Assembly (NCBI GenBank): GCA_964035575.1
Contig: OZ037912.1
Coordinates: 186,001 to 250,000, forward strand
Direction: 5' to 3'
Origin: Rhynchopus sp. YZ270_cl-10
Lineage: Eukaryota; Euglenozoa; Diplonemea; Diplonemida; Diplonemidae
DNA: 64,000 nucleotides
Below are positions 31,409 to 40,184 of the stretch, piece by piece (the stretch's first letter is position 1; each line of letters opens with the position of its first letter). The notes below the pieces were generated by a model. That model was not told where the DNA came from, searched no databases, and saw only the letters and a program-made list of their open reading frames with translations. The position numbers and the translations under genes are program-made.

Positions 31409-31666
31409 GCACCTGGTCTATATCGGGACAAAATACATTTTTTTGCTAAAATTGCTCTTATTTTTTACGCTTTTTTGCTCGAAAAAAACGTTGTCCTGCA
31501 TCTTTGGTAGGTGTTTTGGGGACTGGCTGGGGTCAGGAGTCCCTCATTTTCCCTCCCTTTCGCAAAAGCCCAAACCACGGCCAAAAAATAAAAAAAATCC
31601 AGACCCCCAAAATAGCAGAAAATAGCAGAAAATAGCAGAAAATAGCACCCCCCTTCAGCCACACCA

Positions 31667-32257
31667 AATTTTTATATTTTTTTTTTTTTTTGGGATTTTT
31701 ATTTCTTTTGAAAGCGCGGTTTCGAAACGTTCAATTCCGGGGTCGGACGATCAAAAATATGCATCTCGGTTGAGTGAGTGAAAAATATGAAAAATGATAC
31801 GCAAAATTGGAGAATGAGTGATATATAATCGAGAGACCCCCAAGACGCAGCAGAGCTGCTTAAACAAGTTTACTAGGGATGATGATGATAAGGCCAGCCT
31901 GATTGACGAGTGACACTCCATATGCTGGTTGCATGTGACAAAATTAATGCAACCTTCAATAAAGCTGTTCCCAACCGTGTCACAGCACTCAATCCTGCAA
32001 AGTCGATGGAGGTAAACTCTGTACTAGCTCGTTCATCTTTGAGTACTGCAAGGACGAGCAATACAGGAAGATGACTGTCCTGAAGAGCGCAGACGGGAAG
32101 TTCACCGCAGATGGACACCCTCCTGTATGAGGCGTGGATGCGGGTTTGCAGCCGGCATTCTTCCAGCTTGCCTGCGTACCTCGTTAGCTTTCGCTGGATT
32201 ATCGTCAGAGCTTTCCCTACCTTGCTCTGCTTCGCAGTCCTGTGCTTCAGCGCAGGG
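31667..32257. other. 3' flank of LRR gene 1 with an out-of-frame LRR remnant
   Basis: After the LRR stop codon a further LRR-like unit (TSIDFAGLSAVTRLG, about 31977-32021, minus strand) reads in another frame. The same arrangement occurs downstream of the second LRR gene (about 59535-59580), so it predates the duplication; it could be an alternative or ancestral C-terminus. Around 31850-31892 the flank also matches 58838-58882. Confidence 0.5.
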
Positions 32258-34144
32258 TCAAACGTTCTGCCTCCTCCACAATACGCTTTCGTCGGTCCTG
32301 CCAACTCGTCTTCGCACGCCTGCGGTATGATCGATGGAGGCGGACGACGTCCAAGGTAAAAATCTGTCCCCAAGGGATGCCCAAGGGTTGCCCATTTCTG
32401 CAAAGTCGATGGGGGGTAACGACATGCAATCAAATAATAAGAAGTTCCCAAGGCTCGTGACACTGCTCAATCCTGCAAAGTCGATGGAGGTTAACGATGT
32501 GCAACGTGCTAAGAAGTAGTTCCCAAGGCTTGTGACACTCCCTAATCCTGCAAAGTTGATGGTGGTTAACGACGTGCAACCCGCTAAGAAATCCTTCTCC
32601 AGGCTTGTGACCCTGTGCAATGCTGAAAAGTCGATGGAGGTTAACGACGTGCAATCAGCTAAGAAGTAGTCCTCAAGGCTTGTGATACTGCTCAATCCTG
32701 CAAAGTTGATGGTGGTTAACGACGTGCAATGTTCCAAGAAGTGCTCCCTAAGGCTTGTGACATTCCCTAATCCTGCAAAGTCGATGGTGGTTAACGCTGT
32801 GCAATAACATAAGAAGTAGTTCCCAAGGCGTGCGATGCTTCCCAATCCTGCAAAGTCGATGGTGGTTAACGACGTGCAACCCGCTAAGAAGTAGTCCTCA
32901 AGGCTTGTGATACTGCTCAATCCTGCAAAGTTGATGGTGGTTAACGACGTGCAACGTGATAAGAAGTACTCCCCAACTCTTGTGACATTGCTCAATCCTG
33001 CAAAGTCGATGGAGGTTAACGACGTGCAACAGTATAAGAATTCCTCCTCCAGGCTTGTGACACTGCTTAATCCTTCAAAGTTGATAGAGGTTAACGACCT
33101 GCAATATGCTAAGAACTTGTACCCAAGGCTTGTGACATTGCTCAATCCTGCAAAGTCGATGGAGGTTAACGACGTGCAATCTGATAAGAAGCAGTTCCCA
33201 AGGCTTGTGATACTGCTCAATCCTGCAAAGTCGATGGTGGTTAACGAGCTGCAAGCGTATAAAAAGCTGTGCCCAACTCTTGAGACATTGCTCAATCCTG
33301 CCCAGTCGATGGAGGTTAACGATCTGCAAGCGTATAAAAAGCTGTGCCCAACTCTTGTGATACTGCTCAATCCTGCAGAGTCGATGGTGGTTAACGACGT
33401 GCAACGTAATAAGAAGCGGTCCCCAACTCTTGTGACATTGCTCAATTCTGCAAAGTCGATCGAGGATAACGACGTGCAATCTGATAAGAAGTAGTTACCA
33501 AGGCTTGTGACACTCTCCAATCCTGCAAAGTCGATGGTGGTTAACGACGTGCAACCTGATAAGAAGTAGTCCCCAAGGATTGTGACACTGCTCAATCCTG
33601 CAAAGTTGAATGGCTCAAAAGTGCGGAATGACGTACAGTTGTGCAGGAAGCCCGCACCTATTTTTGTGACGTTGCGCAACCCAGACAGATTAATCGATTC
33701 CAATGATGAACACTCAGATAAGAAGTGTTCACCAACCTCAGTAACAGCCAACGGGGCACTCAGATCAAGGCTGCGTAAATTAGTGCGTGCGAGGAACCTG
33801 TTCGGAATCGCAGTTACAACTTCTGCCTGCAGAAACAACTGCGCAACCTTGGGGTCTTCTACACTCGCAAGCCTCTCTGGTGTGAGGTCTGTCTCACCCA
33901 ATTCACGAAGAGCTGCAATGGATACTCGCTTCTTCGACTCCGTCAGCACGACTGCATCGCCAGCACTCAGCGCTGTGATGTTGAAGTCCTCTCCTTCGAC
34001 GTTCCCTTCGAAGTCCATGTCAAAGCTGTAGTCAGGCAACCCCGTTGCAGTTGCCACCTTCTGCCGCAGGTGCTTCGCTGTGTCATCCACATCCACATCG
34101 ACGACGTACGTCCGACCATCAAATACGTCGATCGTGAGTTCCAT
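32258..34144 (-). CDS. Ubiquitin-like/BspA-type leucine-rich repeat protein 1
   Basis: A 628-residue protein. Residues 1-~72 resemble a ubiquitin-like fold (MELTIDVFDGRTYVVDVDVD ... DAVVLTESKK); about 75-125 is a linker, then about 19 leucine-rich repeats of 25 residues with consensus CTSLTSIDFAGLSSVTSLG followed by NYFLSD, the BspA/LRR_5 class used for protein binding. The last repeat (SLPPIDFAEMGNPWASLG) is divergent, and a short basic tail ends RRQNV. There is no signal peptide or membrane segment, so it is probably intracellular. I chose the ATG at 34144: the ubiquitin-like strand starts there and an acceptor lies 18 nt upstream. The 75 bp repeats are very similar in DNA, favouring unequal exchange. 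A paralogue lies at 59818-64000. Confidence 0.8.
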   Translation of the reverse strand: MELTIDVFDGRTYVVDVDVDDTAKHLRQKVATATGLPDYSFDMDFEGNVEGEDFNITALSAGDAVVLTESKKRVSIAALRELGETDLTPERLASVEDPKVAQLFLQAEVVTAIPNRFLARTNLRSLDLSAPLAVTEVGEHFLSECSSLESINLSGLRNVTKIGAGFLHNCTSFRTFEPFNFAGLSSVTILGDYFLSGCTSLTTIDFAGLESVTSLGNYFLSDCTSLSSIDFAELSNVTRVGDRFLLRCTSLTTIDSAGLSSITRVGHSFLYACRSLTSIDWAGLSNVSRVGHSFLYACSSLTTIDFAGLSSITSLGNCFLSDCTSLTSIDFAGLSNVTSLGYKFLAYCRSLTSINFEGLSSVTSLEEEFLYCCTSLTSIDFAGLSNVTRVGEYFLSRCTSLTTINFAGLSSITSLEDYFLAGCTSLTTIDFAGLGSIARLGNYFLCYCTALTTIDFAGLGNVTSLREHFLEHCTSLTTINFAGLSSITSLEDYFLADCTSLTSIDFSALHRVTSLEKDFLAGCTSLTTINFAGLGSVTSLGNYFLARCTSLTSIDFAGLSSVTSLGNFLLFDCMSLPPIDFAEMGNPWASLGDRFLPWTSSASIDHTAGVRRRVGRTDESVLWRRQNV

Positions 34145-34195
34145 TGGTGTTTTGTGTGTTTTCTGTTGTGGGAGTCGTGGAAGGCACAGATAGTG
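34145..34195 (-). promoter_or_regulatory. Splice acceptor ahead of LRR gene 1 start codon
   Basis: Minus-strand tgtgccttccacgactccca then CAACAG (AG at 34164-34163), an 18 nt A/C-rich leader, then ATG. Confidence 0.55.
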
Positions 34196-34412
34196 ATTGT
34201 CGTCTCTTAATAGTAACGAACTGGGTGGTGTTTGGATTGGCAATCCTTATCTTTTCTTCTTTTTCTCTTTTGAAATTTTCATGACAAAATATGGAATCAA
34301 AACAGAGGGAGAGAAAAATGGAGAAAATCAGAACTTTTGTGTGAACGAAAAGTCATCTGAAGTTGTGGAATCTCTGAGTGAGAGGACGACACTCTGCCTG
34401 CTTGCAAACACC

Positions 34413-35118
34413 TCACGCAGCCCTGACGTCTCCCAGGTCTTGAGGCGAACGCTGTCCAAAGGAGGGGTGGTGCAACGTGGGGTGATTTAATGCGCGGCTT
34501 CCATGACTGCGGCGACGTTGCTCGATTTGCGGTGGTGGAGGGGTCGCTGCTACACCTTCTGCGACGTTCAGCTGCGACATACATCGTGGTGGTGGAGGTC
34601 GTGCACCCAACCCCGCAGGCGAACGAGGTGGAGATGATGGTGGTGACGGCGTGGGCGGTGCTACGGTCAACACCACATGGCGGCCGTGCACCTTAGCAGC
34701 CACATTGTCGCGTTTGCGCAGTTCTCGCTCAAATGGCTGTCTTCTCTGTAAAATCCTCGCCCTCGCAGCCCCACCCAACAGCCACCTGCCTCTAATGCTG
34801 CCTCAACCTCGCTCAGGCCTTCACGAAGCAGTCTTGCATCGTCTTCTAGGAACTGCAGCAGCCGTGCCGCCTCGTCGTCATCCAAATACGGGGTACCGTC
34901 TCTGAGATGCTCGGAAATGTGGTGCGCGCCTGCAGGAAAGGAGTCCTGGGGAACCTCTGTGCTGCTGTTGGGGCTTGCATGAAGGTAAACTTGCCATTGT
35001 TGTAGTCCGTCCCAAACAATTGTGAGAAGTCTGCATCGCGGCTATCTGAAGACACGGTTCCCGCACGATTGCAAGAGTTGCTCGATTGAGAAGAAGAGCT
35101 GCTACAGGGCATGAACAT
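34413..35118 (-). pseudogene. Family member 1 related to the N-terminus of the LRAT-like gene; frames disagree
   Basis: From an ATG at 35118 the product (MFMPCSSSSSQSSNS ... DADFSQLFGTDYNNGKFTFM) matches the first about 45 residues of the protein at 39615-40184. The frame that follows in the conserved downstream part (AHHISEHLRDGTPYLDDDEAARLLQFL and onward, a helical Asp/Glu/Leu-rich segment) is a different one, and a third frame (34413-34778) reads Pro-rich. The same frame disagreement exists in the paralogue at 57512-58127, so either an unusual intron is spliced here or both are decayed. The catalytic LRAT-like half is absent. Confidence 0.45.
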
Positions 35119-35754
35119 TGTTGGTGTATGTTTTTGTGTGGGATATGGTAACCTGCATGTGATGGATTTGAGGGATGAGCAAAACTCACTGAGTTCAGTG
35201 TTCTTTTCTCAAAAAATAAACTTGCAGGGGGGGGCTGGATGCAATGGGGTCATGGTAGTGCATTTTTTAAATGTTTCGTGATTTCAAAACCAAAACAAAA
35301 ACAAAAAAGACAACTTTAAAGTGCAAACGCCTCACACACATCAGCAGACACAGGCACTATAAAAAGAGAAAGATTGGTACGATGACAGCCTCTCGTGCCT
35401 AGTCAATTGATTACAATCGATATCGTACAGTGTCAAGTTTGTACGGATTTGCACAAGAGGGTTGTCGTCACAATGTCAATAAATGTACGTTTTTGTGCAC
35501 AAAGATGCACAAGAGAATGGCAATTTAAAATAATAAAAATAATAATAAAAAGAGGTCAATAAGATGACCCAAGCCTCTCGTGCTTAGTCACCTTGGAAAA
35601 GAAAGAAAACTTGAAGATGAATGTGCCTCTCGTGCACACACATCTAATAAAATGGATAGGGGATACAGGGAGTGTTGTCGCTGTGTGTGCCTCTCATAAA
35701 AGCACGTGAAGCGATAACGTTATGCACAGGCTGGGCCCACGAGGGGGACAGCAG
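35119..35754. repeat. Duplicated intergenic block with stem-loops (locus A, left part)
   Basis: Nearly identical to 40185-40995. Contains the stem-loop series described under the hairpin entries and a TATA-like cactataaaaag (about 35345). Interrupted at 35754/35755 by the CACGGTGG element; the block resumes at 39130. Confidence 0.8.
35381..35719. repeat. Stem-loop array A-B-C-D, locus A
   Basis: Four hairpins share the loop word GCCTCTCGTGC or close variants: A 35378-35430 (outer stem GTACGAT/ATCGTAC), B 35561-35592, C 35612-35643 (AGATG..TGTG / CACA..CATCT), D about 35672-35719 (GTTGTCGCT / AGCGATAAC). The stem sequences differ between types while pairing is kept. The fifth type, E, follows the inserted element at 39303-39338. 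Confidence 0.6.
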
Positions 35755-36277
35755 CACGGTGGCCCAGCAGACCCTTTTGGGGGTACCCCCAAAAGGGGTA
35801 CCCCGCAGGGTAGGGTACCACACAGGGTAGGGTCCGCGGGGGGTACCCCCTCGCGTGGGCTACCCCAGGGGGTACCCCACAGGGTTGGGTAGGGTCCGCG
35901 CGGGGTACCCTTTGGGGGGTTTGGGGTACCCCGAGGGGTACCCCCCAGGGTCCGCGGGGGTACCCCTCAGGGGTACCCCCCGGGGTACCCCCTGCACACC
36001 CGGTGGCTATTGCCTCCCAGGGAAAGGGACTCTCAAAAATTTTTTTTTGCCCTATATAGGCCTAATTTCGACGATTTGAGGCCATTAAAAGCAAAAATTG
36101 GCACTTTTGAGCATCTGTGGGGGTCTAAAACGTGGTTTTGCGCAGCCGATTTTTCGTGGTTTTTTTACCAAAGACAAGTCGATTTTTGACCAATTTTTCA
36201 TGAAAAATGTGAAGGAAATCGCTTAGGAACTTAGCTGTGTACGTGTTCTAGCTACTGCATACACCGCGGGGTATAAC

Positions 36278-36392
36278 CAAAATGACCGTATTTTGGCTGA
36301 AATTTCGACTTGACAATTTTTCCTCGATTTGGTCAATCTGAGGTTTTGTTTGGGGTTTTTGGGCCATTTTATGACCAACCACGCCCGCATAC
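36278..36392 (+). repeat. Dispersed repeat family R2, copy 2
   Basis: aatgaccgtattttggctga ... gggccattttatgaccaacc; inverted partner at 36594-36705, together with a direct repeat of about 110 bp (36078-36190 and 36470-36580) inside the CACGGTGG element. Confidence 0.55.
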
Positions 36393-36919
36393 GTGGGAAA
36401 TTACGCGCGCAATGACGACGTCACGGCGTGGGGAGCCCTCGTAATTACGAGGGGTGCTCCCGTGATCCTTTGAGGCCATTAAAAGCAAAATTTGGCACTT
36501 TTGAGCATCTGTGGGGGTCTAAAACGTGGTTTCGCGCCCGAAAAGTCGTGATTTTACCAAAGACGCGTCGATTTTTGACCCAAATTTTTTTTTCTTCTCG
36601 CCCAAAATCGGGCGTGGTAGGTCATAAATGGCCCAAAAAATCCAAAGCCTCAATGAGCAAATTGTGAAGAAAAAAAAATTGGTCGAAGTTTTGGTCATTT
36701 TTACCATGTGGCAACAAATAGAATGCAGGTATCAGTATCAGTGGGATTGTTCCTGCAGTGATGTTCTCGTACCTGGAGAGTAGGCCGAGCGAGTGCTGCA
36801 AGGTATGTTTTTAAGCCCCGGTTTTTACACCCCCCCGCTCCCCTTTTCGCATTTGTCCCGCTCGGATGTAAATCGAAGCATATTTTTATTGTCAAAATTG
36901 TCACTTTTACTTTTTTATC

Positions 36920-37282
36920 ATGGCATCTCGTAACCTCTACAACTCTTTTACGTCAGGGAACCGGATGAGGTGCTACTTCCGGACTGAGGAAGGGCAGTCT
37001 TTTACTTTCTTTTTTGCATGGAAGAGGTACGGAGCGGCTTCTTGTTTGTTTGTTTGATTTTTTTTGTTGTAGTCTCTACTTTTGCACTCAATTTCTCTCA
37101 ACAGGTACCCGAACCGACGACCCTTCATCGTGACAGCGAAACAGTGCCGATGGAAGAGCTGGTGCAATTATTTCAAACCAGGTGGCGACCGCAAAAGTTG
37201 GGTTTTTAAACCAATTTTTCCATTAACCCACCCCATAGACCACCTCAATTATTATGAAACTCTTAGTCAGTCACTGCTATAG
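36920..37282 (+). CDS. Two-exon candidate gene inside the CACGGTGG element
   Basis: Exon 1 (36920-37026) and exon 2 (37105-37282) join across a 78 nt intron (AG|GTACGG ... tttctctcaacAG) to give 94 residues, with phase preserved and a stop at 37280-37282. The product starts MASRNLYNSFTSGN and includes FTFFFAWKRYPNRRPF and CRWKSWCNYFKPGGD, rich in aromatic and basic residues, suggesting a nucleic-acid-binding module; no family recognised. It is the only host-like or element-encoded gene candidate in the element and lies on the plus strand. Splice-supported but unproven; further exons may exist. Confidence 0.4.
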
Positions 37283-38262
37283 CCATTAGGGAGCATAGCT
37301 AGTGCAAAAAATTTGGCTTCGGGATCCGGAAAGTCTGTCCTCTGCTCTTGCGGAGGACTACAGCAGGCACAAGAAATATCGCGTTCCCCCAGAAAACCAA
37401 TTTTTGTCACAGTAATTTTTGCCCAGGGCATGCTCTTGAAGCATGGCGGCTTGGTGTGAGAAGGGGCAGCGTATTGTTTTGTTCTAGATTTCAACGGTTG
37501 TTAGAACGAGTCAAGTGGATGCTTATCTAAACACTGACTTTAGAACAGACCCGAGAGATCAGATATGACTTTGAGGAAAGAACAAAGCAATGCATCTGTA
37601 CCCGCACGCCAGGTTGTAGTTACTTCAGAATTTTCTTAAGTTTGCGCGAAAGAGAGCGGGGGCAACTCCTTTGTGTCATTAGTCCGCTGTGCAGCACAAA
37701 GCGAGGAACCTTAAAACACTACCTGCGTGGTGGCTGAATTCACATCCCTTAGAATTACCAGAATTCAGCCTTTGTTGAAGTAACGTACATACTTGTATGT
37801 GTGTGTCACGCTTCTCCACCCTTAAATGGGTGCACTGCTTCACTGCAGCGGGTAAGCCTCTCTCGACTAGTGCGAACTTAAGAATGTTCTGCTGCAACTT
37901 ACCAAAATCGATTTTCTCACCCCAAACACCCGCAACACCCCACCTGCTACTTCGGTAGCCTGTGTTGTTGGGAGTTGGTTCTCATGTTGATCCCCAGTGA
38001 CTGTCTTGCACTGCTTCTTCTGAGCCCAACACTGTTTGGCCTGTCGACGGGGTAATAAATACGAAGACAGGGGGGCGGTGCCAACAATTTTCCGATGATG
38101 TAACGTTTATCTGATTGATTTATCGTTTGATATACCTTGTGTGTCCTTCTTCATGCACACCAAGCAACATATATTGAACGGTATTTTCAAGCGATACTTC
38201 GTTATGTCATCGGGGGGCGGACCCCGCGCGGACCCTTGACTCTGGCACTCTGGCACTCTGGC
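37283..38262. other. Interior of the CACGGTGG element, no supported gene
   Basis: Short frames only (for example 37267-37494 and 37348-37530); none shows family features. No RNA gene recognised. Confidence 0.5.
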
Positions 38263-38972
38263 TGTACCTGTGTACCTGTGTACCTGTGTACCTGTGTACC
38301 TGTGTACCTGTGTACCTGTGTACCTGTGTACCTGTGTACCTGTGTACCTGTGTACCTGTGTACCTGTGTACCTGTGTACCTGTGTACCTGTGTACCTGTG
38401 TACCTGTGTACCTGTGTACCTGTGTACCTGTGTACCTGTGTACCTGTGTACCTGTGTACCTGTGTACCTGTGTACCTGTGTACCTGTGTACCTGTGTACC
38501 TGTGTACCTGTGTACCTGTGTACCTGTGTACCTGTGTACCTGTGTACCTGTGTACCTGTGTACCTGTGTACCTGTGTACCTGTGTACCTGTGTACCTGTG
38601 TACCTGTGTACCTGTGTACCTGTGTACCTGTGTACCTGTGTACCTGTGTACCTGTGTACCTGTGTACCTGTGTACCTGTGTACCTGTGTACCTGTGTACC
38701 TGTGTACCTGTGTACCTGTGTACCTGTGTACCTGTGTACCTGTGTACCTGTGTACCTGTGTACCTGTGTACCTGTGTACCTGTGTACCTGTGTACCTGTG
38801 TACCTGTGTACCTGTGTACCTGTGTACCTGTGTACCTGTGTACCTGTGTACCTGTGTACCTGTGTACCTGTGTACCTGTGTACCTGTGTACCTGTGTACC
38901 TGTGTACCTGTGTACCTGTGTACCTGTGTACCTGTGTACCTGTGTACCTGTGTACCTGTGTACCTGTGTACC
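38263..38972. repeat. Perfect microsatellite, 8 bp unit TGTACCTG, about 88 copies
   Basis: Uninterrupted for about 710 bp. On the minus strand the unit reads GGTACACA, one G longer than the 7 bp unit GTACACA of the 30312-31408 array. The long Tyr/Cys/Val and Thr/Gly/Gln frames across it are artefacts. Confidence 0.95.
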
Positions 38973-39129
38973 CCCAGTGCCAGTCAGGGTCCGCGCGGGG
39001 TACCCCGGGGGGTACCCCCGGGGGTAGTCTGGGGGGTACCCCATGGGGTACCCCATGGGGTAGTCTGGGGGGTACCCCCTTGGGTACCCCCCGCGGACCC
39101 TACCCTAAGGGTAGGAATGGGCCACCGTG

Positions 39130-39565
39130 AGATGGTACATATTTTGTGAAATGAAAAAATAAATTTCTGCGATCCCACACAATGTGTAAGACGGAGCAAA
39201 CAAAGACTCCATTTGGGGTTAAGAAGTGAAGTGTTCAGGAAACACCCAAAAATCCGTGCGAACAAATCTTTGGAGATGAGAGAAATCGTCTAAAAATAAA
39301 TGGTAAGATGATTCCAAGCCTCGTGTGCCGAGTTATCTTCAAAAAGAGGGAGGGGGAAAACACAAAAAATAGTGACTCTGTCCGTCAACTGTGGAGGTTT
39401 TCACCACACAGGAGACAAAACCAAAAAAACCAATTTTTTTCCCGGGATTTTGAATTTTCACTCAAATACCCTGGAGAGAAAAGGGGAAAAAAGGAAAAAC
39501 AAAGGGTGCACACTCAAGGATAACAGATCCAAGGTTGGTGCGTCCCCCTCAAGAGGGTCAAGTAA
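39130..39565. repeat. Duplicated intergenic block (locus A, right part)
   Basis: Continues the block interrupted at 35754; matches about 41000-41470, including hairpin E (39303-39338, stem AAGATGATTC / GAGTTATCTT) and the a/g-rich stretch ending ctcaagagggtcaa. Confidence 0.8.
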
Positions 39566-39614
39566 AAGTTGTGTTGCACGCTCAGCTGTTCTTCTTGGTT
39601 GAGGGTTGTACATC

Positions 39615-40184
39615 TCAGAAAAGCTTCTTACACAGGTCTATCACAAAATCCTGGCAGTTGTGGCTGATAGGGTCGTACGAGCTCTGGGTGTATTTCTTGA
39701 GAAAGGAAGCCATCTTTTCGCCCGTCACGTTCTTCCCTTCACTCGACCTGAACCGGCTGTAATACTCACTCGCTCTTGAGGATCTTTCGCTTGACACACC
39801 GCAGTCTCCATAATGAAGCTGGAACTCCTCTCCTGTCGTGTCATTCACCATAATCACGAACCAATGCTCCTGATGCGACCCTGATAACGTGGGTGTGAGC
39901 ACCTTCGAGACGCCATGTACTGTAGCTGCGACTAGCATGTGGGGTATGAAGAGCAGACCCAGGACAGGTAGACTTGTCACTACCTCAACAGTCCCATCCA
40001 GAAGTTCATTTGTTTTCTCTTGCATGCAGATATGATAGTAGCGTGCTTGCTTGAAGGTAAACTTGCCATTTTTGTAGTGTGTCCCAAAGAATTTTAAGAA
40101 GTGTACGTCGTTATCTGAAGACAAGCTTTCCGGAAGCTTACAGCTGCTCGATTGAGTAGAAGACTTACTCAGAGACTTGGACAT
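39615..40184 (-). CDS. LRAT-like / permuted NlpC-P60 fold protein
   Basis: A 189-residue single-exon protein. A Ser-rich N-terminus (1-25) precedes FGTHYKNGKFTFKQARYYH, a hydrophobic stretch (about 68-95) that could associate with membrane, His107 in EHWFVIMV, and the C-terminal SHNCQDFV with Cys177. His first and Cys-in-NCxxF later is the order of the circularly permuted papain-like (LRAT/H-REV107) group, acyltransferases or thioesterases acting on lipids. The hydrophobic block supports a membrane-bound substrate, but the reaction is inferred. The N-terminal about 45 residues and the 5' flank are shared with 34413-35118 and 57512-58127. Ending IDLCKKLF. Confidence 0.6.
   Translation of the reverse strand: MSKSLSKSSTQSSSCKLPESLSSDNDVHFLKFFGTHYKNGKFTFKQARYYHICMQEKTNELLDGTVEVVTSLPVLGLLFIPHMLVAATVHGVSKVLTPTLSGSHQEHWFVIMVNDTTGEEFQLHYGDCGVSSERSSRASEYYSRFRSSEGKNVTGEKMASFLKKYTQSSYDPISHNCQDFVIDLCKKLF

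Larger units (their letters stand above)
25197..31666. mobile_element. 6.5 kb nested composite bounded by TGGTGTGGCTGA inverted repeats
   Basis: The left end (TGGTGTGGCTGACGACCCC then aaaatagcag repeats) and right end (gacccccaaaatagcag repeats then TCAGCCACACCA) are the two halves of the 88 bp element seen whole at 1984-2071. ATTTTT flanks both sides (25191-25196, 31668-31673), though this is low complexity. Between the halves lie, in order, a palindromic element (25295-26106), a hAT transposon (26109-30173), a G-run and the (GTACACA)n array. The simplest reading is successive insertions into one mini-element; independent adjacent halves are not excluded. Confidence 0.45.
35755..39129. mobile_element. 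3.38 kb transposon with CACGGTGGCCCA terminal inverted repeats
   Basis: Termini CACGGTGGCCCA (35755-35766) and TGGGCCACCGTG (39118-39129) are exact 12 bp inverted repeats. Two paralogous sites in this window lack it (around 40990 and 44510: gacagcagat followed by sGTGCATATTTTGTG), showing a 2 bp AG target duplication. Both subterminal regions are packed with GGGGTACCCC-type palindromes (about 11 on the left, 6 on the right), and a (GGTACACA)n array sits near the right end. CAC ends with 2-3 bp duplications recall CACTA/EnSpm elements, but no such transposase is visible, so the superfamily is unassigned and the element is probably non-autonomous. Confidence 0.85.

Noticed and set aside
30175-31625. 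Long open frames of 365-455 codons on both strands with STQYTVH or CVLCTVY repeats
   Set aside because: They exist only because a 7 bp tandem repeat has no stop in any frame; no non-repeat domain is attached.
30312-38972. Possible CRISPR-like arrays
   Set aside because: The arrays are pure 7 or 8 bp tandem repeats with no spacers, in a eukaryotic genome.
38137-39149. Long open frames with VPVYLCTC or GTQVHRYT repeats
   Set aside because: Artefact of an 8 bp microsatellite without stop codons.
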